NCBI GenBank assembly: GCA_017548985.1
Contig: JAFYYW010000004.1
Span: forward strand, 1-55,074
Source: Bacteroidales bacterium
GTDB taxonomy: Bacteria > Bacteroidota > Bacteroidia > Bacteroidales > UBA932
Direction of reading: 5' to 3'
DNA: 55,074 bases
Of this stretch, positions 24,689 through 33,036 are shown piece after piece. Below the pieces are notes generated by a model. The model made no database searches, was not told the DNA's origin, and saw nothing but the letters and a program-made list of their open reading frames with translations. Numbering within the stretch: the stretch's first letter is position 1; the number at the start of each line of letters is the position of its first letter. Made by a program: the position numbers and the translations under genes.

Positions 24689-27040
24689 ATGACCAAAGAG
24701 ACGAGAAAGAAAATCACCAAGTGGTTCTGGATACTCATCACCCTGCCGGTTTTGTTCGTGTTATTCATGATCTTACTGGTATGGATGTTCGCTGACATAC
24801 CTTCCTTCAAGGAGCTTGAGAATCCGGAAAACAACCTTGCCACACAGATCATAGCGCAGGACGGGGAGACCCTGGCCACCTTCCATATTGAGAACAGGAC
24901 TTATGTGACCTACGAGGAGCTTTCTCCCAACCTGGTCCATGCCGCCATCGCCACTGAGGACGCCAGGTTCTACAAGCATTCGGGTATCGATTTCAAAGGC
25001 CTTGCCCGTGTGCTTGTCAAGACGATCCTTCTGCGTCGTTCCAACCAGGGAGGAGGCAGCACGATCACCCAGCAGCTTGCCAAGACCTTGTATCCCAGGA
25101 TGGAAATAGGCTGTAAGGTTCCGGGAATATACCACATGAAGATGGTATGGATCAAACTCAAGGAGTGGATCACGGCCGTGAAACTGGAAAGGGACTACAC
25201 CAAGGATGAGATAATGACCATGTATCTCAATTCCATTTTCTTCGGCAGCAGCGCTTATGGAGTCCGTTCGGCGGCTGAGACTTTCTTCGGGAAACTTCCT
25301 TCAGACCTGACTGTCGAGGAGAGCGCCATGTTGGTGGGAATGGTCAACAAGCCGACTCGCTATAATCCCGCGCTCAATCCGGACAAAGCCCTTGTCAGGA
25401 GGAACTTCGTGATCGGCCAGATGGAGAAGGCCGGCTATATCGACAAGGCCCAGAGAGACTCTATTCGTGAGATCCCCATCACCCTCAATTATGAGATCCA
25501 GGACCATAATGCCGGCAGGGCTCCATATTTCAGGGATATGATCAGGAGGGTTATGACCGCCAAGAAACCCCGCCGTTCTGATTACAAGGTCCGCGAGGAC
25601 TACACCGCCGACTCCCTCGCGTGGGCGAATGATGAGTTGTACGGATGGCTTGAGAAGAACACCAAGACCGACGGGAGTCCCTATGATCTCGACAGGGACG
25701 GGCTCAGGATCTACACGACCATCAATTATAAGATGCAGAAATATGCCGAGGAGGCTGTCGCCGAAAGGATCAAAGAGCTTCAGGCGGATTTCATGAAGGA
25801 TTTGAGATACAAGACCAACGCCCCGTTCTCCAATGACATAGACCAGGCCACCCGCGACCGCCTGATGAACCAGGCGCGCAGATGGAGTGACCGCTGGCGT
25901 ATGCTCAAGAAGGAAGGGATGACCGATTCCCAGATCCAGAAGACCTTCTCGGTTCCGGTCAAGATGCGTATTTTCGCCTACAACAGCAAAGGTTACATCG
26001 ACACCACGATGACCCCTGACGACTCGATCAAGTATTACAAGTCGATGCTCAGGACGGCTTTCGTGGCCATGGAGCCGGGCACTGGACACGTCAAGGCTTA
26101 TGTCGGAGGGCCCAACTACCGCTATTTCAAATATGATAATGTCCGTCAGGGCAAGCGTCAGGTAGGATCCACTATCAAACCATTCCTCTACACTCTCGCG
26201 ATGCAGGAGGGCATGACACCTTGCGACAAGGTCGTCGACCTGCCGCAGACATTTGAGATTCCTGGCGGAACCACTTGGACACCAAGGAGTACCGATAGCG
26301 AGAAGTGGATCGGAAAGACCGTCACCCTTAAATGGGGGCTTACGAACAGTTCCAACAATATCTCAGCCTACCTGATGAAACAGTTCGGCCCCGAGGCCAT
26401 GGCTGACATGATGCGCAGGATGGGTATCCAGAGCCATATTGATGAGGTTCCCGCTCTATGTGTAGGCCCTGCCGACATCTCTTTGTGGGAGATGGTGGCC
26501 GCTTACAACACATTCCCCTCCAAGGGAGTGTATGTGTCTCCTCTGTTTGTCACAAGGATAGAGGACAGCCAGGGCAATGTCATCAGTGAGTTCACCGGAC
26601 GTAAACGTGAAGCTATCGGGGAGAATACGGCTTACCTGATGGTCAACCTTATGGAGGGCGTTGTCCAAGGCGGAACCGCCAGCAGGCTACGTTACCGCTA
26701 CAACCTGATGGGAGAGATAGCCGGCAAGACCGGTACCACCAATGACAATTCCGACGGGTGGTTCATAGGCTACACTCCGACCCTTGTCGCCGGTGTCTGG
26801 ACCGGAGCCGAGGATCGTCAGATCCATTTCCAGTCCGGTTCTCTCGGCCAGGGAGCCAACATGTCCCTTCCCACATGGGGAATATTCATGAAGAAAGTGC
26901 TGGCTGACGGGACTTTAGGAGTGACGGCAAATGATAAGTTCGTGGCTCCGGCCGGAGTCGTGGATGGCTTGGGCTGCACCGGAAGCGATGATGAGGTGTC
27001 CGAGCAGCAATCGCAGATTGAAGACTATTATTTTGAATAA
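24689..27040 (+). CDS. mrcA: Penicillin-binding protein 1A (bifunctional class A PBP)
   Basis: The 783-residue protein starts MTKETRKKITKWFWI with a transmembrane anchor (about 14-36). The glycosyltransferase family 51 domain has EDARFYKHSGID, GGSTITQQLAKTLYPR and an NSIFFGSSAYGVRSAAETFFGK segment. The transpeptidase domain has active-site GSTIKPFLY (SxxK), SSNN (SxN) and GKTGTTND (KTG). It polymerises and crosslinks peptidoglycan. The longer frame from 24593 is rejected because its extra residues are not PBP-like. It heads an operon with ddl (three-base gap) and prmC. Confidence 0.95.
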   Translation: MTKETRKKITKWFWILITLPVLFVLFMILLVWMFADIPSFKELENPENNLATQIIAQDGETLATFHIENRTYVTYEELSPNLVHAAIATEDARFYKHSGIDFKGLARVLVKTILLRRSNQGGGSTITQQLAKTLYPRMEIGCKVPGIYHMKMVWIKLKEWITAVKLERDYTKDEIMTMYLNSIFFGSSAYGVRSAAETFFGKLPSDLTVEESAMLVGMVNKPTRYNPALNPDKALVRRNFVIGQMEKAGYIDKAQRDSIREIPITLNYEIQDHNAGRAPYFRDMIRRVMTAKKPRRSDYKVREDYTADSLAWANDELYGWLEKNTKTDGSPYDLDRDGLRIYTTINYKMQKYAEEAVAERIKELQADFMKDLRYKTNAPFSNDIDQATRDRLMNQARRWSDRWRMLKKEGMTDSQIQKTFSVPVKMRIFAYNSKGYIDTTMTPDDSIKYYKSMLRTAFVAMEPGTGHVKAYVGGPNYRYFKYDNVRQGKRQVGSTIKPFLYTLAMQEGMTPCDKVVDLPQTFEIPGGTTWTPRSTDSEKWIGKTVTLKWGLTNSSNNISAYLMKQFGPEAMADMMRRMGIQSHIDEVPALCVGPADISLWEMVAAYNTFPSKGVYVSPLFVTRIEDSQGNVISEFTGRKREAIGENTAYLMVNLMEGVVQGGTASRLRYRYNLMGEIAGKTGTTNDNSDGWFIGYTPTLVAGVWTGAEDRQIHFQSGSLGQGANMSLPTWGIFMKKVLADGTLGVTANDKFVAPAGVVDGLGCTGSDDEVSEQQSQIEDYYFE

Positions 27041-27043
27041 GAT

Positions 27044-28060
27044 ATGGGCAAGTTCAGCAAGATCGCGGTGTTTTACGGCAGCGACTCATCCGAGTGGGAA
27101 GTCTCTTGCCGTAGCGGAGAGTTCGTCGCCTCCCGTATAGACGGGACGGAATACGATGTCTATGAGATATTCGCGAGGTTCGGCAAATGGCAGCTCGTCG
27201 CGATGAAGAAACACGACGCGATGAGGATCCCTTTCCCCGAGGGGGCTCGTCCGGAAGTGGACAAGACTGATTTCTCCGTCAAGGTCTATGGTGAGAAGGT
27301 GAAGTTTGATTATGCCTATATCGTCCAGCACGGAACTCCCGGGGAGAATGGTCTCCTCCAAGGTTACCTGGAGATGCTCGGCATCCCTTTCAGCAGCTGT
27401 AGCGCTTTTGTCTCGGCAGTGGCGTTTGACAAGTTCGCTTGCAAGAGCTACATTCGGGAGACGGATTTCGTGAAATGCGCCCCGGACGTGTTCGTGCGTA
27501 ACGGGATGGATTTGGATAAAGTGTCTGAGAAGATCGCCGCCACTTTGAAGTTCCCGGTATTCGTCAAGCCAACGGACGGAGGATCGAGTTTCGGTATCAC
27601 AAAAGTATCCAAACCGGAGGATGTCAAGGAGGCTATCAGTTTTGCCTTCTCTGAGGGTTCTACCGTTATTGTGGAGCAAGGCATAAATGGCAGGGAGCTC
27701 ACTTGCGCCGCTTATTCCGATAAAGAAGGTGTCAAGGCCCTGCCGATCATCGAGATAGTCACCAATAATGACTATTTCGACTATGATGCGAAATACAACG
27801 GTAACAGCCAGGAGATTTGCCCCGCTCCGGTTGACGAGGCTGTCAGCTCCCATGTCCAGGAAGTCACCAAGAAAATATATTCTTATCTTGGCTGCAAAGG
27901 TGTGGTCCGGGTGGATTATATCCAGGCGGAAGACGCCCTGTATTTCCTGGAGGTCAACACTATCCCCGGCATGACAAGCGCCTCGCTTGTCCCTAAGATG
28001 GTCAGAACCGCGGGGATCGACATCACCGACTTCCTCACTGGGATAATAGAGAGTTCCTGA
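27044..28060 (+). CDS. ddl: D-alanine--D-alanine ligase
   Basis: The 338-residue ATP-grasp ligase makes the D-Ala-D-Ala terminus of peptidoglycan precursors. Visible motifs are QHGTPGENGLLQGYLEMLGIPFSS near the N-terminal substrate region, the ATP-binding FVKPTDGGSSFGI and the metal site YFLEVNTIPGMTSASLVPKM. Its ATG is three bases after mrcA and its TGA overlaps the prmC ATG by one base. The grouping of a PBP with Ddl makes functional sense. No sign of a D-Ala-D-Lac (Van-type) variant can be judged by eye. Confidence 0.95.
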   Translation: MGKFSKIAVFYGSDSSEWEVSCRSGEFVASRIDGTEYDVYEIFARFGKWQLVAMKKHDAMRIPFPEGARPEVDKTDFSVKVYGEKVKFDYAYIVQHGTPGENGLLQGYLEMLGIPFSSCSAFVSAVAFDKFACKSYIRETDFVKCAPDVFVRNGMDLDKVSEKIAATLKFPVFVKPTDGGSSFGITKVSKPEDVKEAISFAFSEGSTVIVEQGINGRELTCAAYSDKEGVKALPIIEIVTNNDYFDYDAKYNGNSQEICPAPVDEAVSSHVQEVTKKIYSYLGCKGVVRVDYIQAEDALYFLEVNTIPGMTSASLVPKMVRTAGIDITDFLTGIIESS

Positions 28061-28956
28061 TGCTTCTCGGGGATTTCCTTAGAGAAGGTGTTTCCCGCTT
28101 GGCGAGCCTGTATCCGGCGCCGGAAGCGAGGAATATCCTCCATATCCTATACGGTGAACGTCTTGGTACAGATCGTTACACCCATGTGACAGAACCCCTT
28201 TACACTATTCCTGCGGAATCTTTATCCGCATTGTCTTCAGATCTTGACAGGCTGGCGTCCGGCGAGCCTGTGCAATATGTGATTGGTTTTGAGGAGTTTT
28301 GCGGACGTCGTTTCAAGGTGAGTCCTGATGTCCTGATTCCCAGGCCTGAGACGGAAATACTTTGCGCTGAGGCGATTAGGCTCGGTTCGGAATTGTCCGC
28401 GAAGAGACTTTCACAGTGTGACGACACTCCAGTCCGTGTTCTTGACCTATGCACCGGTTCCGGATGCATAGCATGGACCCTTGCTCTGGATATCCCCGGG
28501 TCTGAAGTCTATGGCGTGGATATCTCTGAGAAAGCCCTGGCCGTCGCATCCAGCCAGAGCTTTTCATCCAGTGATGGCCGATCTGACCGGTCATCCCCAG
28601 TCTTCCTTCCCGCCGACCTCCTCTCGGATCCCCCGGCCTTCCCTTGCGATAAGTTCGATCTCATCCTGGCGAACCCGCCATATATTACAGAGTCCCAGAA
28701 GGTGGAGATGCGTCCTAATGTCACCAGGTATGAGCCCGCATTGGCGTTGTTTGTCCCGGATGATGACCCTCTGTTGTTTTACAGGGCTATAGCCAAATGG
28801 GCGTTAATCCTTCTTTCTGTAGGGGGAACGGGGATAGTTGAGATAAACGAGTCGATGGGAACAGGGACCCAAGCTGTTTTCCAGGACTTTGGCTTCCGGA
28901 AAGTTGAGGTGATGGATGATTTTTATGGGAAAAACCGCTTTGTGAAGTTCTCCTGA
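28060..28956 (+). CDS. prmC: Release factor glutamine methyltransferase
   Basis: The 298-residue SAM-dependent enzyme methylates the GGQ glutamine of peptide release factors. The N-terminal helical domain ends in GEPVQYVIGFEEFCGRRFKVSPDVLIPRPETE. The SAM site VLDLCTGSGCIAWTLAL and the catalytic LILANPPYI motif are intact. A palindromic repeat (28571-28598) encodes GRSDRSSP in a surface loop between the SAM-binding strands, making this loop longer than usual. It is the last gene of mrcA-ddl-prmC, and a strong terminator follows at 28996-29030. Confidence 0.95.
   Translation: MLLGDFLREGVSRLASLYPAPEARNILHILYGERLGTDRYTHVTEPLYTIPAESLSALSSDLDRLASGEPVQYVIGFEEFCGRRFKVSPDVLIPRPETEILCAEAIRLGSELSAKRLSQCDDTPVRVLDLCTGSGCIAWTLALDIPGSEVYGVDISEKALAVASSQSFSSSDGRSDRSSPVFLPADLLSDPPAFPCDKFDLILANPPYITESQKVEMRPNVTRYEPALALFVPDDDPLLFYRAIAKWALILLSVGGTGIVEINESMGTGTQAVFQDFGFRKVEVMDDFYGKNRFVKFS
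28571..28598. repeat. REP-like palindromic repeat inside prmC (family C, copy 1)
   Basis: The core GATGGCCGATCTGACCGGTC is an imperfect palindrome related to the copy at 32696-32724 (about 22 of 28 positions alike in the matching orientation). It is in frame and encodes GRSDRSSP. Confidence 0.5.
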
Positions 28957-28995
28957 ACGCTGCCTGAGTGTCTTACAGACCCTTTTTCTGGGTTT

Positions 28996-29030
28996 ATCCG
29001 TTGAATATTTTGTTCAACGGATGTTTTTTT
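28996..29030 (+). terminator. Rho-independent terminator after prmC
   Basis: A perfect 10-bp stem, ATCCGTTGAA (28996-29005) with TTCAACGGAT (29013-29022), and a 7-nt loop is followed by a run of seven T (29024-29030). It closes the mrcA-ddl-prmC operon. Confidence 0.9.
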
Positions 29031-29075
29031 GTCACTTCGCGGTGTGAGATATTAACAACTAAAAACTTATTCAAA

Positions 29076-30227
29076 ATGAAAAATTTCATCCCCAAAAAGA
29101 AGTCGCCGCTGCCATTGCCGTTGGCGCTCGCATCCGCTCTCCTGCTTACTTTCCAATCATGCGACAAGACAGATTCCGTCATCCTCGCTCCACCGGAGCC
29201 TCCAGTATCAATCTCCATGACACCTGCATCGGTGGCTCGGATGCTCTCCGAAGTGCCCATCTCCATTGACCAGGTTATGGAGGTTTGGGATGGGGTAAAC
29301 GCTTCATCTGCCAATGGGTATGATGAGGAATACACTTTCCTGGACATGTTCGCTTCTCCCGGGCGTGGGGTCGGTGATGAGTTGACCGGCACAAGGTCGG
29401 CCGTGGAATATCAGGAGCCTCTCTTCAAGGCCATATCCGCATGTTCCGCCGCTGCCTCTATTGATTTGGGAGCGTCCGGCCTGCAGATTTATTGGCCATA
29501 TTCAGAGAATTGGGACAAAAAGTCCATGCCTGTCATCACATTCTGTCCGGAGATGGCGCTCGAGTCCAATATCGCGTATTGCCGTGAGGAACTACCTGAG
29601 GGGAAGTGGATTGTGAAGGAGATAGCCGTCGACGAAGACTATGCCCGGAGGAATCCTGTATGGGTTATCGGTTGGAACGAGGATGCGGGGGCCATGACTC
29701 CGCAAATGCTCGCCAAACTTAATCCGGAGCCAATCGCCACAAGGGCGACCTCAGAGTTCAAAACATTGAAACTGAAAGAGTTCAAGACTCATGTTCAATA
29801 CGACCCATGGCTCTCTGGCGGTAGCGAGTTTTTCGTGAAATGTGGCTCACTGAAGGCCTTTACTGCCGATGTGGCATCAGATCTCAGCAAGTACACTCCG
29901 GAGATCACCGATATGATGATCAAGGTAAAGCGCAAGCAGATCGGGACATCGCTCAGGTACAACACTGTCCTGGTTCCGGAGTGGTCTTCCCAACTCTCCG
30001 AGTGCGTATTCCTTATCCACGAGGACGATGGTGGAAAGGTAACCTCTTGGAAGGCAAGCGGGGAGGTCAAGATCAAGTCCAAATCCTATGGTTTCTCGGT
30101 AGAGTTACCTTACCACCGTAACGACGACATTGTCTGGCGAGGCAAACTCTCATCATCCTACTTCGAGAAGAACAACGGCATCGCCAACCGCTACGGCGAC
30201 GTCTCTATCACATTTACCTTCAATTAA
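29076..30227 (+). CDS. Lipoprotein of unknown function, Bacteroidales type
   Basis: The 383-residue protein starts MKNFIPKKKSPLPLPLALAS with a lipobox (TFQSC, Cys about 29). An acidic/Pro-rich linker follows. The central region contains the phrase LQIYWPYSENWDKKSMPVI and then VWVIGWNED, which I recognise as typical of hypothetical Bacteroidales lipoproteins. The C-terminal ~140 residues look beta-rich (SYGFSVELPYHRNDDIVWRGKL). No catalytic motif is evident. The longer frame from 28968 reads through the terminator and is rejected. It stands alone between the prmC terminator and the DUF4160 gene. Confidence 0.75.
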   Translation: MKNFIPKKKSPLPLPLALASALLLTFQSCDKTDSVILAPPEPPVSISMTPASVARMLSEVPISIDQVMEVWDGVNASSANGYDEEYTFLDMFASPGRGVGDELTGTRSAVEYQEPLFKAISACSAAASIDLGASGLQIYWPYSENWDKKSMPVITFCPEMALESNIAYCREELPEGKWIVKEIAVDEDYARRNPVWVIGWNEDAGAMTPQMLAKLNPEPIATRATSEFKTLKLKEFKTHVQYDPWLSGGSEFFVKCGSLKAFTADVASDLSKYTPEITDMMIKVKRKQIGTSLRYNTVLVPEWSSQLSECVFLIHEDDGGKVTSWKASGEVKIKSKSYGFSVELPYHRNDDIVWRGKLSSSYFEKNNGIANRYGDVSITFTFN

Positions 30228-30262
30228 TTTTTGTTGGTGTCATTTTTAATACCTATTTTTGT

Positions 30263-30505
30263 ATGCCTGAAGTTTTCAGATTGTTTGGTTTCACCTACTA
30301 CTTTTTCAGTAGGGAACATAAGCCAGTACATGTCCACATTGAAGGAGCTGAAGGTTATGCGGTGTATGATTTGGAAGGTCAACGGTTTGTTCAAAGATAT
30401 TCCAAAGGAATCAAGGCTGGTGATTTTAAGAGGGTTGAAGCTGTTTTGGAGGAGAATAGAGAAACCATTGTGAACAGTTGGAACGTTTTCTTTAATAACA
30501 AATAA
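30263..30505 (+). CDS. DUF4160-domain protein (toxin-antitoxin-like pair, first gene)
   Basis: The 80-residue protein starts MPEVFRLFGFTYYFFSREHKPVHVHIEG, the characteristic DUF4160 start. The region is clearly more AT-rich than its neighbours. It lies one base before a DUF2442 gene; these two families recur as pairs, often near mobile DNA. The pair is widely suspected to be a toxin-antitoxin module, but activity is not established from sequence. A perfect TAnnTTTG box ends only one base before the ATG and cannot serve this start normally. Confidence 0.85.
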   Translation: MPEVFRLFGFTYYFFSREHKPVHVHIEGAEGYAVYDLEGQRFVQRYSKGIKAGDFKRVEAVLEENRETIVNSWNVFFNNK

Positions 30506-30506
30506 T

Positions 30507-30932
30507 ATGAGGATCAGAAAAATCTGGTTTGACAAGAAGTTCCTATATGGTGAAGATTCTGAGGGAAGAGAATTGAAGCAGTCGCTTGCTTGGTATCCGG
30601 AGCTTGCGGAAGCTTCTGAAGATCAGCGAAACGCATATAGATTTGGCATTGAAGGTATACATTGGCCGGAACTTGGGGTTGATATCAGTTTCGAAAGCTT
30701 CGAATACGAAGATGTCATTCCCACTCCTCTTCAAGCCTTCTTTATGAGTCATAGTGAGATCAATATCTCTGGCTTTGGCAAGTTCGCCGGCATCAATCCG
30801 ACTCTGATACGGGATTACATCAACGGCTTCAAAAAACCGTCTCCCAAGCGCGTACTTGAGTTACAGAATGCCATCAATGCCCTTGGAGAGATATATTCGA
30901 AAGTGGATCTCAGTCATCCTGATTCTGAATAA
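30507..30932 (+). CDS. DUF2442-domain protein with C-terminal helix-turn-helix
   Basis: This is a 141-residue protein. The N-terminal DUF2442 domain (about 1-75) includes LYGEDSEGRELKQSLAWYPELAEAS and FGIEGIHWPELGVDISFE. The C-terminal part (about 88-130: NISGFGKFAGINPTLIRDYI, then GFKKPSPKRVLELQNAINALGE) reads as an XRE-type helix-turn-helix, which would suit an autoregulating antitoxin. The start is one base after the DUF4160 stop. Low GC and a plain gene pair between unrelated housekeeping genes suggest horizontal acquisition. Confidence 0.83.
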   Translation: MRIRKIWFDKKFLYGEDSEGRELKQSLAWYPELAEASEDQRNAYRFGIEGIHWPELGVDISFESFEYEDVIPTPLQAFFMSHSEINISGFGKFAGINPTLIRDYINGFKKPSPKRVLELQNAINALGEIYSKVDLSHPDSE

Positions 30933-30968
30933 CTTAAGGTATACAAGGAAGGTATTTGGGCGGAATAG

Positions 30969-31005
30969 CGGGCAAGGTCGGATTTTGTCATCGGGACCTT
31001 GCCCG
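30969..31005. terminator. Strong hairpin between convergent DUF2442 and U32 genes
   Basis: A perfect 11-bp inverted repeat, CGGGCAAGGTC (30969-30979) and GACCTTGCCCG (30995-31005), with a 15-nt loop abuts the U32 stop codon. No T-run follows in either direction, so it may be a bidirectional 3'-end hairpin rather than an intrinsic terminator, or another REP-like element. Confidence 0.4.
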
Positions 31006-33036
31006 TTACGCTTTGGAGATAGTCATTTCACACCGGGCGCAGTCGAAGCCTAGGCGGTAGCGTTTCCCGTTGTTGACTAGGAATAAGTCGCTGGTCACTG
31101 ATTGCGACAGGTCACCGGTCCCTGAGCGGAGTCGAAGGGCCGGGCTTTCTTTCCGGCACATCCCCAGCTCGTGACGGATGCAGTACTTGCTCCGCATCAG
31201 TTCGGCGCCTTCCTTGTGGGAAATCTCGAAAGCGTCCTCGATCTCCTTGGCGCCGAGCCGGTGGAGAACATCACGGGCGATGCTGTTGGAAATATTTGAT
31301 TTATAGGTAAAAAGACCGGTCCCTGAGCAGGGTCGAAGGGCCAGTGCGTTGACAGGCTCAGCAACCGGATTGCCACCACACGGCATCTCCTCCAGCCTCT
31401 GGGCGATTTCCCGGCGGATGCCATTGATCGCCGAGGCTGACATAAAAGGCAGTCTGCCCGCGGAACCACTTGAATCCAAATCAGATAGTATAAACGAATA
31501 TAATCCTGTCGCCTTACCTATCTGCGAACGGAACATCGCCTCCATCCGCTCTACATTGCTGGCCTCCTGCTCCCCGGCATCTAGATAGAACTCCACATTC
31601 CTGCCGTCCTCACTGGAGGCAACGACTGAAATAACGAATCCGGCTTCCGGCAAGGCTGCCGTTGGCGAGCATTTACCCGGATAGGGCGCGAAGCGCAGCG
31701 AGCCGGCGGCAGCGCTTGCCGGACCCTGTGTGGCGCTGACTGTAAGGGAAACTGCCACGCTGATGCGGCGGGTGGGAAGGTTGGACTCGATCTCTTTCTC
31801 GAAGGCAACGCTGAGGTTCCGGCGAAGCTTGGCTCCGACATATAGCTCAGGAACATCCCGGCAAATGATCCTCGACCCTTCGCAGACATCCCCCCGGAAG
31901 CCCCTGATCTCGCCCCCGTCCTTCGGACTGAAAGTGAACCCATCCCCGTTGCGCAGCACCGTCGCCGGATTGTCCAACCTAACAGTCACTTCCATAGTCC
32001 TTGCCGGAGCGGCCGCCGAGCCAGGTCGTCCGGCCTTGATATTAGTGACAGTACCAATCTCCTCGCCGACGGACTTGGGAGCGTCCATCGAAGACCACAA
32101 GCCACGTTTACCGTCGAGGAAAAGCTCGGTGTAGCCGCGGTTGAAAGTCTTAGCCAGATCCGGGACAAACCCACCCTCGACCCTGCCGAAAGAAGCTCTG
32201 CGGTACTTGTCCGGGTGAGCGGCCACCAGTTTGTCAAGAGCCTGGGAATATGCCCGGACCGTATTTCTGACGTATGAGATATTCTTAAGTCGTCCCTCGA
32301 TTTTGAAAGAACACACTCCGGCGTCCGCCAATTCGCCTAACCTTTCAATCAGATTATAGTCCTTGAGTGAAAGTAACGCCTTGTCTTTCAACAGTTTCTT
32401 GCCATTGCTATCCTCAAGGTCATAGAGCGACCTGCAAGCTTGGACGCAGGCTCCACGGTTGGCGCTTCTTCCGGCCACCGCCTCTGACATATAGCATTGG
32501 CCGCTGTAGCAGACACACAAGGCACCGTGGACGAAGAACTCGAGCTCGCAGCTGACAGCATCCCGGATCGCCTTTACTTGGTCAAGGGATAATTGGCGCT
32601 CCAGTACGATCCTTGAGGCTCCGAGGCTCTCGTAGAACCTCGCCTGCTCTGGCGTGCGGATGGCGCACTGGGTCGACGCGTGGATCTCCATGGCTGGCGA
32701 TGTCCGATCAGGCCGGCCATGACGTTGAATAATCTCGAACACAGCAAGATCCTGGGCGATAACCGCGTCAACCCCAGCCTCCGCCGCCTCCCGAAGGATA
32801 CGCTCAGCCTCAGGAATCTCTGAATCGTATAGTATCGTGTTGAGAGTCAAGAATATCCTGACCCCGAATCTGTGGGCATATTCACAAAGACGACGGACAT
32901 CCTCCATCGAGTTGCCCGCGTCTTGTCTTGCCCCGAACTCCGGCCCGGCGATATATACCGCATCGGCACCGCAGTCGATGGCCGCGATGCCGATGTCAGT
33001 GTTCCTCGCCGGAGCGAGAAGTTCAAGTCCGATCAT
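31006..33036 (-). CDS. U32-family peptidase/RlhA-like protein, carrying REP-like insertions
   Basis: This is a 676-residue U32 protein. The N-terminal barrel begins ELLAPARNTDIGIAAIDCGADAVYIAGPEFGAR. The conserved cysteine region reads HGALCVCYSGQCYMS and then GACVQACRS, and a CSFKIEGRLK motif follows. The C-terminal part has further cysteines near YCIRHELGMC and FDCARCEM. The closest described relative is RlhA, which hydroxylates 23S rRNA C2501; related proteins modify tRNA or act with prephenate-derived cofactors. The coding sequence contains at least four short palindromic elements (31114, 31315, 31647, 32696), all in frame, giving odd peptides such as LRLRSGTG and LRPCSGTG. It overlaps the TPR gene stop by one base. 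Confidence 0.9.
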   Translation of the reverse strand: MIGLELLAPARNTDIGIAAIDCGADAVYIAGPEFGARQDAGNSMEDVRRLCEYAHRFGVRIFLTLNTILYDSEIPEAERILREAAEAGVDAVIAQDLAVFEIIQRHGRPDRTSPAMEIHASTQCAIRTPEQARFYESLGASRIVLERQLSLDQVKAIRDAVSCELEFFVHGALCVCYSGQCYMSEAVAGRSANRGACVQACRSLYDLEDSNGKKLLKDKALLSLKDYNLIERLGELADAGVCSFKIEGRLKNISYVRNTVRAYSQALDKLVAAHPDKYRRASFGRVEGGFVPDLAKTFNRGYTELFLDGKRGLWSSMDAPKSVGEEIGTVTNIKAGRPGSAAAPARTMEVTVRLDNPATVLRNGDGFTFSPKDGGEIRGFRGDVCEGSRIICRDVPELYVGAKLRRNLSVAFEKEIESNLPTRRISVAVSLTVSATQGPASAAAGSLRFAPYPGKCSPTAALPEAGFVISVVASSEDGRNVEFYLDAGEQEASNVERMEAMFRSQIGKATGLYSFILSDLDSSGSAGRLPFMSASAINGIRREIAQRLEEMPCGGNPVAEPVNALALRPCSGTGLFTYKSNISNSIARDVLHRLGAKEIEDAFEISHKEGAELMRSKYCIRHELGMCRKESPALRLRSGTGDLSQSVTSDLFLVNNGKRYRLGFDCARCEMTISKA
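31114..31141. repeat. REP-like repeat, family A, copy 1 (in U32 gene)
   Basis: ACCGGTCCCTGAGC, three variable bases (GGA), then GTCGAAGGGCC. The same sequence with other centres occurs at 31315 and 53751. It is in frame in the U32 gene and encodes ALRLRSGTG. Confidence 0.8.
31315..31368. repeat. REP-like repeat, family A, copy 2, with an inverted partner
   Basis: ACCGGTCCCTGAGC-AGG-GTCGAAGGGCC (31315-31342) is followed six bases on by a degenerate copy in opposite orientation (31348-31368, ending GGCTCAGCAACCGG). The pair is a head-to-head doublet able to form a long hairpin. It encodes an in-frame stretch including LRPCSGTG. Confidence 0.75.
31647..31722. repeat. 76-bp inverted-repeat element, family B, copy 1 (in U32 gene)
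   Basis: Arms CCGGCAAGGCTGCCG (31647-31661) and CGGCAGCGCTTGCCGG (31707-31722) are complementary except for one extra base. The interior, read on the coding strand, contains CGCTTCGCGCCCTATCCGGG, shared with the element at 40615-40703. It is in frame. Confidence 0.75.
32696..32724. repeat. REP-like palindromic repeat, family C, copy 2 (in U32 gene)
   Basis: GATGTCCGATCAGGCCGGCC with flanks forms an imperfect palindrome and resembles the prmC copy at 28571-28598. It encodes the in-frame loop HGRPDRTSP, located just before the conserved EIHASTQ motif. Confidence 0.5.

Noticed and set aside
25301..26089. Minus-strand frame (262 aa) inside mrcA
   Set aside because: Shadow of a strongly conserved PBP1A gene with all catalytic motifs in the plus frame.
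30230..30261. Apparent promoter TTTG-20-TATTTTTG before the DUF4160 gene
   Set aside because: The -7 box ends one base before the ATG, so transcripts would start inside the gene. Both boxes may be chance in this T-rich stretch.
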